Part shown: positions 22,320 to 34,445 of the stretch, one piece after another
Layout: every line of letters starts with the position of its first letter
Position numbering within the stretch: the first letter of the stretch is position 1
Source of the DNA: Dichetophora obliterata
Lineage: Eukaryota > Arthropoda > Insecta > Diptera > Sciomyzidae
Assembly (NCBI GenBank): GCA_963920525.1
Contig: OY986436.1
Location: 10,314,001 to 10,378,000, forward strand
Length of the DNA stretch: 64,000 nucleotides
Direction of reading: 5' to 3'
The notes under the pieces: generated by a model
What the model was told of the DNA's origin: nothing
What the model saw: only the letters and a program-made list of their open reading frames with translations
Databases searched by the model: none
Position numbers and translations under genes: made by a program

Positions 22320-24700
22320 ATATGTTTCTTTGCATTCAGCGCTATAAAAGAACATTCATGCCCATTTCTCTACATTTTTCTTATTCTCTAATTCCCTTCT
22401 CACATTTGCATTGCATGAACAATAAATAAATAAATAAAATAAATAAGAAAAAACAAATTTTTCGAAAACCAAAAGAAATACTTTTCATATTACTTTTTCG
22501 GTTTTTCTATTACATGGGGTAAAATTAAGAGAACAAATAACCATCAACACAAGGAATATTTGCGCACTTTAGATGCTTTGGCTGGGGTGATGTTTTTTAG
22601 CTAAGTAATCGGCAGCTTTTACTTGTGCTCACTTTTGTTTGGCTGGGTGCTTGCTTGTTTGTTTTTCTCACATATTTACTAAAATAAAACTCGAAGAATT
22701 TATAAATGTATTTTATTTTACATATTTTTTTTGCTATTTAGACTTTTCTAAATCAATTCAAAATTAGAAATACTATTTGAAATTAAGAAAAGATTACCCT
22801 TCCTTAGCTTCAGTCTACTCCTCCTTCTTTTCTAACCCATCTCCATATTACTTTCTATCAAACCCTTCCGACTCCAATCTAAATATTATTTTCAGTTTTT
22901 TAAAGAAATTAGAACTGCGTAACAGTATTTAATATATTTACATTTAAATATTCCCATTTGCTTAATTTGAAATTAATTGCGATAGCCCCAGCTGCTGGTG
23001 CTTAAGAATTTATTGTAGATTTAGTTTATAATATTTAATAAAAAAAAGATTAATTTTTTTTTATTTCATTATGTTGATTTTATATGATTTAAATACGAAT
23101 TCTAAATGTTTGATAGTTTGAATCATACTTGATTTTATATAAAAATTCTAGTTGTTTGATAGTTTAAAATCGTTTATTGAACTTTAGGTTAGGTTAGAGC
23201 AATTAATTATTTAATTAATCAAATAAAACAATTTTTTTAAGTATAAAATTATTGAATTATTTTACTATTTTATTTTATTTTATAATTCTAAAAAAACAAA
23301 ATTTTTTATTTAAGCTTTCAGATAAATGGCTTTTAAATTTTAAAAAAATAATGCAGAAAAACATTTGCGTCTCACTATGAGGCAAGCAATGCTTGTAAGC
23401 TTTGACTGTATGACTACGTTTTACTTAAATTTTTTACCTTTTGTTATTTCATCTCTAGTTTTACTGGCGCCAATTATAATTATTCTTTTCTCTCCGCACT
23501 TTTCACTCAATTTATATAATAACTGCTAACAAGTTTTCTTGAAACCAATCAAAATTTGAATTTTATTACAACTGCATGTTGGCAAATATTCAACAATCGT
23601 GACATTTGAAGTCGAAACCTCCTTCTATACCATTTCTCTCAGTCTGCTCCATCAAGATAGCAAAAAACGGTTCCCTTACATTTTAAGCATCACTGCTTTT
23701 GCTGCTCCTTCTTGCCATTGTCTAAAGTATAAAGTCGCTAATTGAAGTCTTTATAACTTCAGCCTGAGTTCAATTGTGAAACGTGCCTATGTTTAAAAAT
23801 TTAGCTGTCCTTAGTTTCCACTTTATGTCTCAGAGGTTTTTGCTTCATATTTTTTTCTTATTGTTTCTCTTTTGTTCGCATTTTAAAGTTTATTATTAGT
23901 AATTAATTTGCTGTTGCTTATAGTTTTAGCAATCAGTAAATCAGTTAATTACCGATGTTATTTGTTAGCTGTGTTTTTAAAATTTTATTTATATTTTGCA
24001 TGAGAGTGTACCTCTCGGAAAACAGCCCCCAAAATAAATTAAGTATTGTTGTCTTATTGAGTAAATTGTTTTAACTCCTGTCTTATGAGAACCATCTACT
24101 ATACTATTATATAAAATTTAAGTGCAAATTTAATGTTACCCCTTTACTCCAAAATTACTGTGTCGATTTTTATGAAAAAAGTTTTAAAATATCATATTTG
24201 TGCTACAGTTTTATTTAGTTTTATTTTATTTTTCTTTCGAATTTTAATTAAAAGTATATTTAATTTATATGTTAAGTTTTTTAAGAAATCGTCCCAGCTG
24301 TCACGCATTGCTTAATCGTTTTCTTAGCACGCGGTTGTGTTGCGAGAGTTTTAATAAACTCCATGTTGCTCTTTTCTTTTTATACTCAGCTATCACAGCG
24401 CAACAAATACAAACCAATGAGCAGTGTTCGGAATTTACTGCAATTGCAGTAGATCTACTGCGCTTTTTGGCAACATTTAATATTCTTCTGTATACTGTGG
24501 TCTTAGCGTTCAAACAGAAGAAAGTAATTTGTTACATGAAGCTGTCATTGCGACAAAATAAATTGTTTTATAGTTTACATAAGGTTTTCTGGCCGAATTA
24601 AGAACAGATTTGTTTTTAACGATCGTGATTGAATTTTTCTACAGCAAATTTATTTTGATTCGGTAAAAAATATGTTTCTGCAACATGCAAATATATATAG
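22320..24700. other. AT-rich stretch, no gene recognised
   Basis: No inverted-repeat element or tandem array stands out. Plus-strand openings at 24133-24315 and 24269-24601 and a minus one at 24301-24513 overlap each other and lack domains. A TTAGGTTAGG pair near 23185 is too short to mean anything. Confidence 0.45.
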
Positions 24701-24719
24701 TTATACATACACATAGGGA

Positions 24720-25235
24720 AAACCTATGGACTCAATACATAAATTTATGTACTCATGACATAAATTTCTGCACACATAAATTAGGTGATTTGCTTGTACT
24801 AAGTACATGTTGAAATATGTATTGACTACATAAATCTTTTAAACAGTACTGCATGTAGTCAATAAAGAGTTTTATGTACTCATCACAAAATTACGTGTCG
24901 TGAATGAATGGATAGATGTACGTGGTGGGTACATTCACACTATGCTCATTAAAAAGTTATTGTTTATAATTTTATGTAATGAGTACAGTTCTGATGTATG
25001 TAGTACATACATTATTGACCAATTACATAAAATATTAAATAACTATATGTAGTGAGTACATATATAATGGACCTATTACATACATATAAACTTTTTGTAA
25101 TGAGTACATAGATTATTGACCCATTACATAAAATAATAAATAATTGTATGCAATGAGTACAGTTCCGATGTACGTAGTATAAAGATTAATGACTCATTAC
25201 ATAAAATAAAAAATTTGTGTATGTAATGAATAGAA
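24720..25235 (+). repeat. Minisatellite with ATTACATAAAAT / AATGAGTACA motifs
   Basis: Repeated 'TATGTAATGAGTACA', 'GACCCATTACATAAAAT' and 'taaataattgtatg' motifs recur with variable spacing of about 65-110 bp. The right end meets the hAT transposase relic, whose stop codon falls in the border. Confidence 0.7.
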
Positions 25236-25252
25236 TGAATTAAAAAATTAAG

Positions 25253-25453
25253 TTACAGTCTATTTCTTATTTTTGTTTTGAGACGATTCATAGTACTAAA
25301 AATTGTTTCAACTTCTGCACTTGAATAAGGCAAAGTCAAAAGACGAATGCAAAAATCAGCTAAAAGTTGATAAGTGTTATTTCCACGTGTATCTCTGAAT
25401 TGACCCACTTTCATCCAAAATTTTTTGGTTCTATCATCAGAAACTTTTTCATA
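25253..25453 (-). pseudogene. hAT transposase C-terminal dimerisation domain, relic
   Basis: The minus strand is open from 25453 to a TAA at 25253-25255. The frame includes KFWMKVGQFRDTRGNNTY, FCIRLLTLPYSSAEVETIFS and TMNRLKTKIRNRL. The run 'L-P-[YH]-S-x-A-x-V-E-x-x-F-S-x-[ML]-N-x-x-K-x-x-[LI]-R-N' is the signature of the hAT C-terminal dimerisation domain, which holds the transposase oligomer together. About 65 residues remain of a protein usually 500-700 long. The catalytic DDE core and BED finger are absent. A hAT-type end lies about 200 bp upstream on the same strand, so this looks like an internally deleted element that has also lost its 3' end to the adjoining minisatellite. Confidence 0.8.
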
Positions 25454-25596
25454 TTAATTGTTAATTTTAGGGCTGAAAATTTTTTTAGCTAACAATCAAA
25501 AGGCACTATAAGCACTAAACTCAAACTGAAAACCCATTGGTCTTGGTACTTTTTCACTTAGTGCTTTAAAAAAAAAGTGTATTGCAACATCGAAAA

Positions 25597-25637
25597 GCAC
25601 TAGATCTAGTGCTAAAAGCACTGATTTGGCAACACTG
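25597..25637 (-). mobile_element. hAT 5' terminal sequence belonging to the relic
   Basis: On the minus strand, CAGTGTTGCCAAATCAGTGC begins at 25637. CAGTGTTGCC is a common hAT end. A perfect 16-bp palindrome, GCACTAGATCTAGTGC, follows at 25597-25612. Orientation agrees with the transposase relic at 25253-25453. No matching 3' end was found, so no target duplication can be tested. Confidence 0.55.
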
Positions 25638-25639
25638 AT

Positions 25640-27005
25640 ATTAAGTTATTAGTAGTAAATGTACGTACATGTTTGTAAATAAAAACGAAAACAAAAAAAC
25701 TACAGCGAAAAAGTCGTTTTACTGTGTTTTTTTTTAAATTTACTACGATTTACGAATTTTCAAGTCCGAACCCTGCCGATGAACTTTTTTGACATGTATT
25801 GTCTTAATTAGATTGGTAAGAAAACGTCCGTGGCGTGCTAGTAAAACCTAAAAACATGTTAAATTTAAAATTAGATCAAACTTAAAAGAATTAACCAGAG
25901 ATTCAAATTATCAAGAGTTTCAAATCATCTCGAATAAAAATCAGTATTTATTTTAAATACCACATCCAAACACTTACTTAATATTTTAAAATATTTTGAG
26001 GAGACAACATTTAAAGCTAAACTCATAAACAATTTTGATTTTTTGTTTGAAAAGCACAGGAAGATCAATTTTCAAAAATGCACGCAAAAGCTTAAAAATA
26101 ATTGATTAATAGTTGAAAGCGGCTTACCAAATTAATAAAAAATGTCAAATGAAACAGTTCATTAAGTACTGGAAAATTGAAAAAAAACCATTAAAATAAA
26201 ACTGTTATAACAGTTGTCAAAGCACTGCATTAATTTAACCCTGGAGCACTAACGTTAGCCGATTCGACTAACATCGCTTATATTTTTTTCTGTATTTTGT
26301 TATAAAAGTATTTTTCAAAAATAAATTTTTAAATTAAAAATATTAACAAGACAGCAAAACTTTTGTATTATTTCAAATTAAAACATATTAGAATAGGAAT
26401 ATGTACAACTTTTGTTAACGATTGATGTCTTAAAACCACAAGAAATCAATATTAAATGCATTGTACTCCAAGGGTTACAATGTACAAAGGTTAGTACTGC
26501 AGGGTTAAGGTCACTTAGTTATAAATACATTTTAAAAATTTTAACTCAATGCGGTAATATCTTCTTAAATTCCACAAATAAAAAAAGCTAATAATGACTT
26601 GATATTGTACAAATAAGCTTCAAGTGATTCAAATGAAAATCACTTATATTCCCCTATGACAGGGCCTTGACCTGGGAAACCTTTTTTGAAGAAATAAATT
26701 TTGTGATCTCAAGGCATAACAGCACATCACAGTTTTTGCAACCTTTTAAAAAGATTTAATAAAACATTTTAGTTTTTACTTTGACTTAAATATGTCGAAA
26801 TATTAGAATTTAAATAAATATTTTAAAAAAGAATTTGTTTACCTCTATCTGCCCGTATTTTTAGAAACGTATAGGTATTTTCAGGAGCAATATTTTCACT
26901 GATGAATGAAATGCATGCAGTCTTCTCGTTAAAAGTAATAACTTATTATGATTTTATTCAATTTATAAAAAAATAAAGATTTTCAAATCGATTAATTAAG
27001 TAAAA
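25640..27005. other. AT-rich stretch with a satellite-S-like segment
   Basis: No gene is seen. About 26530-26640 resembles the satellite near 45.5 kb: a '.CGGTAATATCTTCTTAAATTCCACA' type run, then 'TGACTTGATATTGTACA' and 'ATAAGCTT'. Confidence 0.4.
25787..25842 (+). repeat. Dispersed ~55-bp repeat, inverted partner at 38723-38778
   Basis: ACATGTATTGTCTTAA, GATTG and GTCCGTGGCGTGCTAG follow in order and recur in reverse complement at 38723-38778. They may be two ends of one family. No full element is recognised. Confidence 0.65.
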
Positions 27006-27016
27006 AATCTATATAT

Positions 27017-28147
27017 GGAGCATTCCACGCCAAATCGGACGTTTTTAAAAATTTTTAGTTTTTGATTTCCGCCAGTTTTTGATATCTTTGAGTACTCATC
27101 GAAAAATCCTCCCTCCTAAGTTTTGGGATTTTTTTGATCATCCGTTCCAAAGATATCGAATTTTCAAAAAACAGCTCTTTTTGTGGTTTTTTGCCCGCAA
27201 CTTTTTTAAAACTCATTTAAATGAAAATTATCATTTAACATAAAAGTTTAGTTTTTTAATTTAATTTTCGAAAAAATAATAATACGTAATTTTCGATTTT
27301 TAAAAATTATATTGCATTTTCTAAAGTGATTGCATATTTTGATTTTCTTCAAAATTTTTTACAGCAAATTACTACTAATTCCACAACTTTTAAGACCGGT
27401 CTGGTCGTGGGCCTTCGATAACTACTAATTTTTTCAATTTTTGAAAATTAAAAAAAAAATTTTTTTTTATTTAATTTAATTTTGTGTTATCTCTCTTTTG
27501 ATAGATTTTTGTGTATGCTGTTTTTATTGCTGTTTTTTACTGTAGGGTTAATAAAATTGTATACTTTAGAATATTTTCTTTAAAACAATAAATGTAAATA
27601 AGTTGTGCCATTAAAAAATAAACTGCCCCTTTTTTGTTTTAAGTACAAAAGCAACATTGCTTATTGTCATTTCCGCTGTTTGACATTATATTCCCATGAC
27701 TGACAGTTTATTTATAGTACCCGGATTAAAATACCTTTTTTACTACTTTTTTGATTTTCAAAAATCGAAAAAATAGTAGTTATCGAAGGGCCACGACCAG
27801 ATCGGTCTTAAAAGTTGTGGAATTAGTAGCAATTTGCTGTAAAATTTTTTAAAGAAAATCAAAATATGCAATCACTTTAGAAAATGCAATATAATTTTTA
27901 AAAATCAAAATTTACGTATTAATACACTTTAAATAATTTTTTAGAATTTTTTTTCGAAAATTAAAATTGAAAAACTAAACTTTTTTGTTAAATGATAATT
28001 TTCATTTAAATGAGTTTTAAAAAAGTTGCGGTCAAAAAACCACAAAAAGAGCTGTTTTTTTTTAAAAATTCGATATCTTTAGAACGGATAATCAAAAAAA
28101 TCCCAACATTTAGGAGAGAGAGTTTTTAATTTGGCGTGGAATGCCCC
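27017..28147. mobile_element. Foldback element inserted in the Helitron head
   Basis: Arms of about 400-430 bp (27017-27450, 27745-28147) are inverted copies. The tips are GGAGCATTCCACGCCAAAT and, in reverse complement, GGGGCATTCCACGCCAAAT. ATATAT lies directly outside both ends (27011-27016 and 28148-28153), consistent with a target duplication of up to 6 bp. The central 300 bp is not repeated and not coding. Confidence 0.8.
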
Positions 28148-29226
28148 ATATATAAAAGTAAATGTATGTATGTTTATCACGTATAAACTCAAAATCGCTG
28201 AACCGATCTTTATGAAATTTTCAGGGACAACAGAATAGGAAACAGCATCTTGAGAGTGGTTCTGGTTTGATTTGGTGTTTGGTGTTGATTGGACAAGGGG
28301 GCGTGGTACCTCCCATACAACTCAAATTTACGATATCGCCCACAGACCATAAGAATTGCTATATATCACACGGTTTTAATCGTAGAAGACTAAAATTTTG
28401 TTTAGATAGTTACTATCGGCAACTGTTCAAAAAATGGGCATGGTCGCACTTTATCTACGACTGCTTTTTCGAAATCATGCCAATTCTTGAGTTGTACATG
28501 TTTTGATAGTGAACTATATACATATTAATGTTGCCCTGACCATTTTACCGCCCACAAATCAATGCAATTTCTTTATATAAGGCGGTTTTGATCGAATAAA
28601 ATTAATATTTGGTAGTTTAGTTCATGTGTTTACTATGGTTGCAATATATCTACGCCCACTTTTTCGAAATCATGCTACATCCTGAGATGTTCACGTTTTG
28701 ATAGTGAAAATTGGTATGTAGTACCAATTATATTTGGTATTGGCAATGGGACCAAGTGGCGGTCACTATTTATATAAATTTTGACACGCCTACTTTTTCC
28801 GCCCATCTATCTTTATAAAAAAATAAATATATGTATGTGTGTATATCACGTAAAGACACTGAAACCGCTGAACCAATGTTTATGAAATTTTCATTGAAAC
28901 GGTAGCAAAGTCTTGAGAATACTCTTGTGAAGTCTGGTGCTGATTGCAAAAAGGGGCGTGGTACTCTAAAAATGCACCCATAAATTTTTGATATTGAATA
29001 TCTTTGGAATAATAGGTCACACAGCATCGTAATTTGGTTTCGTAAACTTTTAGCAAGTTATAAAACGCATACCAAGGATGGTTTTTGCATTGGAAAATGG
29101 GGCGTGGCACCTCCTAAACAACACAAATTTGCTATATCGAATAGCTTTGCGGGAATAGAGCGCCTCAGAATTCGGTATTCCCAAGTGCCGTTCCACTCAT
29201 AACATTTTATGGGCGTCGAACAAGGG

Positions 29227-29258
29227 GGCGTGGTAGTAACACGCCGGGTTTCAGCTTG
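29227..29258 (+). other. Helitron 3' hairpin and CTTG terminus
   Basis: GGCGTG (29227-29232), a 7-nt loop and CACGCC (29240-29245) form a 6-bp stem close to the end. In Helitrons such hairpins act as the termination signal of rolling-circle transposition. Confidence 0.65.
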
Positions 29259-31075
29259 TTAAAAAAAACAATGAAAAATTGAAAAAATATCGAAACAAAA
29301 ATTACCAATAAAGCTTAACAACAATGACATAGGAGCGCCAAGATTATGATGTGTAATTTTACACACAATAACTTATTAGGAAAATTTTTCTGTAGGATAG
29401 CAGCGACACCTAGCGTAAAAAAACAGAAAATTTGCATACGGTTTTTACATTGAGCCAAAATTCTAGCTCGATTTGATGAACTGATATTAAAGAAATATCA
29501 GCTTTAAGTTGAAAAGTGTGTAAAATTTACACAAAGAACCGATTAAGGTTTAACGAATTTTAAGATTTGAAGTGCTCTCTGCACAGTAGCAAAATGTAGA
29601 AAATTGATATATGTATGCCTTAATTCACAGAATTTTACTTCAAATTATTTAAAAAAAAAAATTTAAACTTGGCTAAACATTCAAGATTGTAGTGTCTAGA
29701 CTTGATCCTCCATACGCGCTTTCTAATTTTTGATTCCAAATATGGTTATTTTTTTTTGTAAAGACGCCTTTGTTATAAACAATAAGGGATAACTGAGTGT
29801 TTTTGCAAATAAATGGGGTCTAGACCCGGAATTTCTATTTTGAATGACTAAATTTTATGCCAGGATTTAAATGTAGATAATACTTTAACTTATCAACGTA
29901 AATTAATTTAAAAGCGATTATTTTAAAAAAATATCCGAAACTAGACTCGAATCCTTCATTTGAAATACACAAATTATAGTACTGAAAATTAACTACAAAT
30001 TAAAAATTGCATTATTTTTCGATTTCTCTCTGTCGATCCGAATCACGTTTTTAAGATTTCCTGTAAATTATTATATCTTCATAATTTTTGCTAGACAAAA
30101 CATTTTTTCGCAAGAAATGAAATAAATTTGCCTTTTTTCTTGGCTAAATTTAAAACGATAATCTATTTCACATATAATACTTATTATTACAGCACCTCAT
30201 TGCTATAAAAATAGAACAAATCATCCAATTATACTTATTTATTAGCTTGTTTGGTCAAATCTTGTTATTTTTAGATATTTGCTTATTTGTTTTTGCTACA
30301 CGATTTTGATTTCGTGTCATGATTCATTTACAATTAATTTTGTTGTTCTGTTCTAAAAATGTCTTTAATTCTGTTTTTAATTATTTACAATTTTTGACTT
30401 GTTTTGGCAGCTTGAAGGTAAACTAAACGCATGTGGGAGCAACGAATGACATACATTCGTCGGTCTGTCTACTTAAAATGCAGTGCAATTAAGTATGAGT
30501 CTTCTCTTGGATTTTTGTTCTCTGTCGTGCATTATAAAAAAAATAATACATATTTAATAAACAAATTGATTTATTTATAAATAATTAAATTTAAAATTAT
30601 AAATTTTTATAAAAATGAATTTAACCTTATATATTATATTAATGAGTTGTTGCCTCTCTAATGTTTTTAGGTATATTTATAACTCTACTAATTTTTCAAT
30701 TATTAACAATTTTTAGCTCTATTTGATTTTTAATGTATTTGACGTTTTTCAAGCGCATACTTCTTTATAATTCCATATGAAGTCGACTAGTTTGATACTT
30801 CACTAGTTGGACTTTTGAACCAGGAAAAATGGATCAAGAAAAATATTTTCCCAAAATATATCCATTTAGTTTAACTTGTGGATGGAAGCATTGCGAATGG
30901 TTAGATTAAATAAATTTCGCAAAATAAACTGAGCGTGATACACGCCTGATCGGAAAAGTGGCTGTAATAAATTTAAAACGGTCGAATATGGGTCGAACAT
31001 GGGCTGTTGATGGACAATATTAACTTATTCCTCCCACTTCGACTTGGGTTTGATATAACTATGTTATTTCTTTTG
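29259..31075. other. AT-rich stretch without recognised feature
   Basis: I see no transposon end or tandem array. 'TCTAGAC' or 'CTAGACT' motifs near 29693, 29820 and 29941 may be a worn repeat. Confidence 0.4.
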
Positions 31076-31079
31076 TATG

Positions 31080-33440
31080 ACTTGTGAAATGAGTTTGGTA
31101 TGGGATCGGTATTGATTTGGTATAGTTTCGGTGTGAGTATATGCCATATACTGGGTATATATAATTGATGAGGTATTTTTTTGATATAAGTTTAGTATAG
31201 CTGTGGTATGGTCTTGGTATAAGTTTTGTTTGGTAGAGTTTTGGTAGGGGTTTAATGTGGTTTGATATGGGTCTGGTATGGGTTTGATATTGATTTTGTA
31301 TTGGTTTAATTGGGTTTGGTATAGGTTTGATGAGGTTTGGTACTGGCAGGTATTTGTTTGGAATGGATTAGATATGAGTTTAAAACTCGTATGTGCTTAG
31401 TATGGTTTGTTTATGAGTTGGTGTTGGCTGTGGTATGCGTTTGGTACGGGTTTAATGGGATTTGGTTATGGATGCCTTATATTTTCGATACGAGTTTAAT
31501 ATTTGATATGGGTTTGATGGGGTTTGGTATGGGTATAATTGGTCTTATATCTCTTTCAGCACCGACTAACAGATTTGCGCGGCTAAAGTTTTTTGTTGAG
31601 GAACTTACTTTAAGCATTTCGGCAAGTGGCCAGTAAGGAAAAGTTGAATTTGAACTTTAAAGTTAATTAAAAGGCCGGTATTGAAAGGGATATATGGACT
31701 TGATTCTGTTTTGTTTGATTTTAGTACGGGTATGGTTAAGTTTTAATAAAACTTTTGTATGGGTTTTGTATTGGTTCGGTATTGATAAAATATGACTGAT
31801 TGGGTTTGGTATGTGTTCGATGGGGTTAGTATGTGTCTAATATGAGTTCTACGGGGTTTAGTACTGGTAAGGTATGAATTTGGTATTGCTGTGATATGGT
31901 TTGGTATGTGGGCTTAGGTTTTATGGATTTGGAATGGGTTCGGTATTGGTTTCGTTTGTGTTTTGGTATAACTATGTTATATATTTTTTATGAAAGTGCT
32001 AAAGACTCGGTATGAAAGTGGTATGATTGTGATATGGACTTGATATGTGTTTAATGGGACTACTATGGTTTCAATGTTGGTATGCTTTCGCTGGAAACTT
32101 GGTTTGATTTGAGTCTGGTATAGCTGTAGTATGGGATCGATAAGAGTTTGCTATGATTTGGTGATGTTTGGTCTGATTTGATGAGGTTGATATCGGTGTG
32201 ATTGGATTCTTATAAGAGTTTTGTATTGGTTTAATTGGTTTTTTTAAGAGTTTGGTATAGGTTCGGTATAGGCATGAAATGGGCTTTTTAGACTTTATAA
32301 GGGTTTTGTATAAGTTTGATTGGCTCAGTACGGGCACGTGTGTCTCCGGTATAGTATGAATATGATATTAAAATGTTATGGTTCTGGATTCTTATGAGTT
32401 TGATAAGGCGGGTTTGGTTTTTTGTGGGGTTGGCATAAGTGCGGTGTAGGCTTGATGGAGTTAAGTAAGGCTGTGGTATGGGTTTCGTATGAATTTAATA
32501 TGGCTTTGGTATGGAGTTGATAGCTTGTAGTATTGATTTTGTACGGGTTTTATATCACTATGATATGGTTTGATATGAGTTCGACCGGTTTTTGGTGAAG
32601 GTTTGTATGGGTTCGGTATATGCATGTACGAATACAGTATGTGGTATAAGTATGATGTAGACACGTTATGGTTCTGAGTTGTTATGAGTTTGGCAAGGCG
32701 TGATATAGTTTGATGTGGGTTTGTTAAGGGTCTAATATGGGCTTTGTATGGGCTTGATTGAATTTGGTATGGGTTTGGTAAGGCTTTGGTATGTGTTCCA
32801 TATTAGTTTAATATGGGTTTGGTAAGGCGGTGGTATGTGTTCCATATTAGTTTAATATGGGTTGTGTATGGGTCTAATATGGGCTTTGTATGGGCTTGAT
32901 TGAATTTGGTATAAGCTCGGTATGAGTTTTGTAAGGGTCTGGTATTAGTTCGGTACGAATTTGGTATGACTGTGATAGGGTTTGAAAGGGGTTTATTGGG
33001 TTTGGTATGGGTTCTGTATGGAGTTGGTAATGGTTTGATATGGGTTCGGTACGACTGTAGTATTTGTTTTGTATGAAAGTAAGATAGATTCGGTATTACC
33101 GTGATATGAATTTGGTATGTGAGATGGGATTGGTGTGGATTCGGTGTTGGTATATGGACTGGGCTTGATTTGGGTTTGGTATAACTGTGATTTGGGCTCG
33201 ATATGAGTTTGGTAGGATTTGATGAGATTTAATATGAGTATACTATTGGTTTTGTAAAAGCTTCATATGTGTTCCATATTAGTTTAATATGGGTTTGGTA
33301 TGGGTCTAATATGGGCTTGTTTGAATTTGGTATAGGCTCGGTATGGGTTTTGTATGGGTTTGGTTCGGTTTGAATTTGGTATGACTGTGATATGGTTTGG
33401 TATGTGTTTGTTTTGTATGGGCTTGGTTCGGTATAGCTAT
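31080..33440 (+). repeat. G/T-rich degenerate minisatellite (TTTGGTATGGG-like)
   Basis: Over 2.3 kb the plus strand repeats TTTGGTATGGG and variants (TTTGATATGGG, TTCGGTATTGG) with a step of roughly 11-18 bp. Strand bias is strong: G and T on plus, C and A on minus. All openings here (for example 31337-31636 and the Tyr/Ser/Pro-rich minus frames) come from the repeat. Confidence 0.9.
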
Positions 33441-33779
33441 GTATGTGTTTTGTATATAGTAAAAAACTACATGTCTTAATTTTATTTTTAATTTTTAAAA
33501 TAGCTTAAATAACTCGTGTAAATGACGATAGAAATTTATTTGAGAGCTCAAACAATTTTTAATAAATTCGTATGAAAAAAGTTTAGACAATTGTCTTTAA
33601 TTTTAAAACATATGCAATGGATATCTTGTAGTTCTGGTATGCTACTGTTATATATTTATTTGTTATTATTTTGTTAACGTTTGATTAAAGATTGGTTGTG
33701 CTATGATTATGGAATAAAAACATTAGTGCGTATTATGATAGGGTTATTGTGTATTTATGGAATGGTTAGAGTCTGCGCC

Positions 33780-34445
33780 TTTCCAAGCGCTTTAGGCGCT
33801 CCCGTTTGAGTTCGATCATGCGGCCCGAAAATTGTAATACTCTACATTTTATTAAAAAAAACTCATTTCTGTACGAAATTAAAATTTTGTATATTAAAAT
33901 TGTTTACTTTTTTAGCTAAGGCCAAATAGCGGGCGAACAAGGCATATTTCTAAAATAGTTCTCGGCCTTACAAGGGTTGTACAAATGTCGCTTGCAGGAC
34001 TTTTTGGCCAAACAGCGGCCGGCCATACAGAGGCCGTTTTGAAATAATCTTGGCTGTACAACTGGCGTACATCGGCTGAACAGTGATTATTCTATTATGA
34101 AAATAGGCAGCTTTTTTAACTAACTTCATACACAAACAAATTCTTTTGCGCCACGCACAAGTGGCGATACTATCAATGTCGGCATCGCCGAGAGAGACTT
34201 GTTTTTGTTGTTGCGTATACGTTTGCTGTTGCGCATACATGAGCTTTGAAAAATTTGGGTACATACAATGGGGGTACAGCGGCAGTACAACTTAATTTAG
34301 GCCTTGTTCGGCCGTTGTTCGACCCACGTTTTTGGTTTTTAGACCGCTAGGCCTTTTGAATTATTTTTATGCCATGTTTTATTTATACTTGTTTGATCGT
34401 GCGGCCCATGTTCGACCGCTGTTCGCCCGCTAATACTTTTACTCG
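33780..34445. repeat. GGCCGAACA-family element, leading part
   Basis: TAGCGGGCGAACA at 33929 is inverted (TGTTCGCCCGCTA) at 34421-34433. Between them are 'GGCCNNAC' blocks ('GGCCAAACAGCGGCCGGCC'). 'GATCATGCGGCCC' near 33815 matches the family's 'GATCGTGCGGCCC', so the GTTCGATC there is not a tRNA B box. The minus opening at 33968-34264 is not recognised. Confidence 0.5.

Larger units (their letters stand above)
27008..29258 (+). mobile_element. Non-autonomous Helitron split by a foldback
   Basis: The 5' end TCTATATAT (27008) is cut by a foldback and continues at 28148 as ATATATAAAAGTAAATGT. The 3' end is ...GGGTTTCAGCTTG at 29258, one base off CTRR, followed by T. A GGCGTG/CACGCC hairpin at 29227-29245 ends 13 nt before the terminus, as in canonical Helitrons. 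A second head, TCTATCTTTATAAAA, sits at 28806. The interior has 'GCTGAACCGATCTTTATGAA' and 'GGGGCGTGG' modules like those of the Helitron at 10972-12700. No Rep/helicase is present. Confidence 0.7.

Noticed and set aside
23180..23200. TTAGGTTAGG as telomere repeat
   Set aside because: Only two copies, and flies lack TTAGG telomeres.
24269..24601. 110-codon plus opening
   Set aside because: No domain, overlaps an antisense opening, and composition matches surrounding AT-rich DNA.
31337..33100. Openings in the G/T-rich region
   Set aside because: All come from the degenerate TTTGGTATGGG repeat.
33770..33850. Possible tRNA (GTTCGATC motif)
   Set aside because: The motif lies in GATCATGCGGCCC, which belongs to the GGCCGAACA repeat family. 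No cloverleaf can be drawn.
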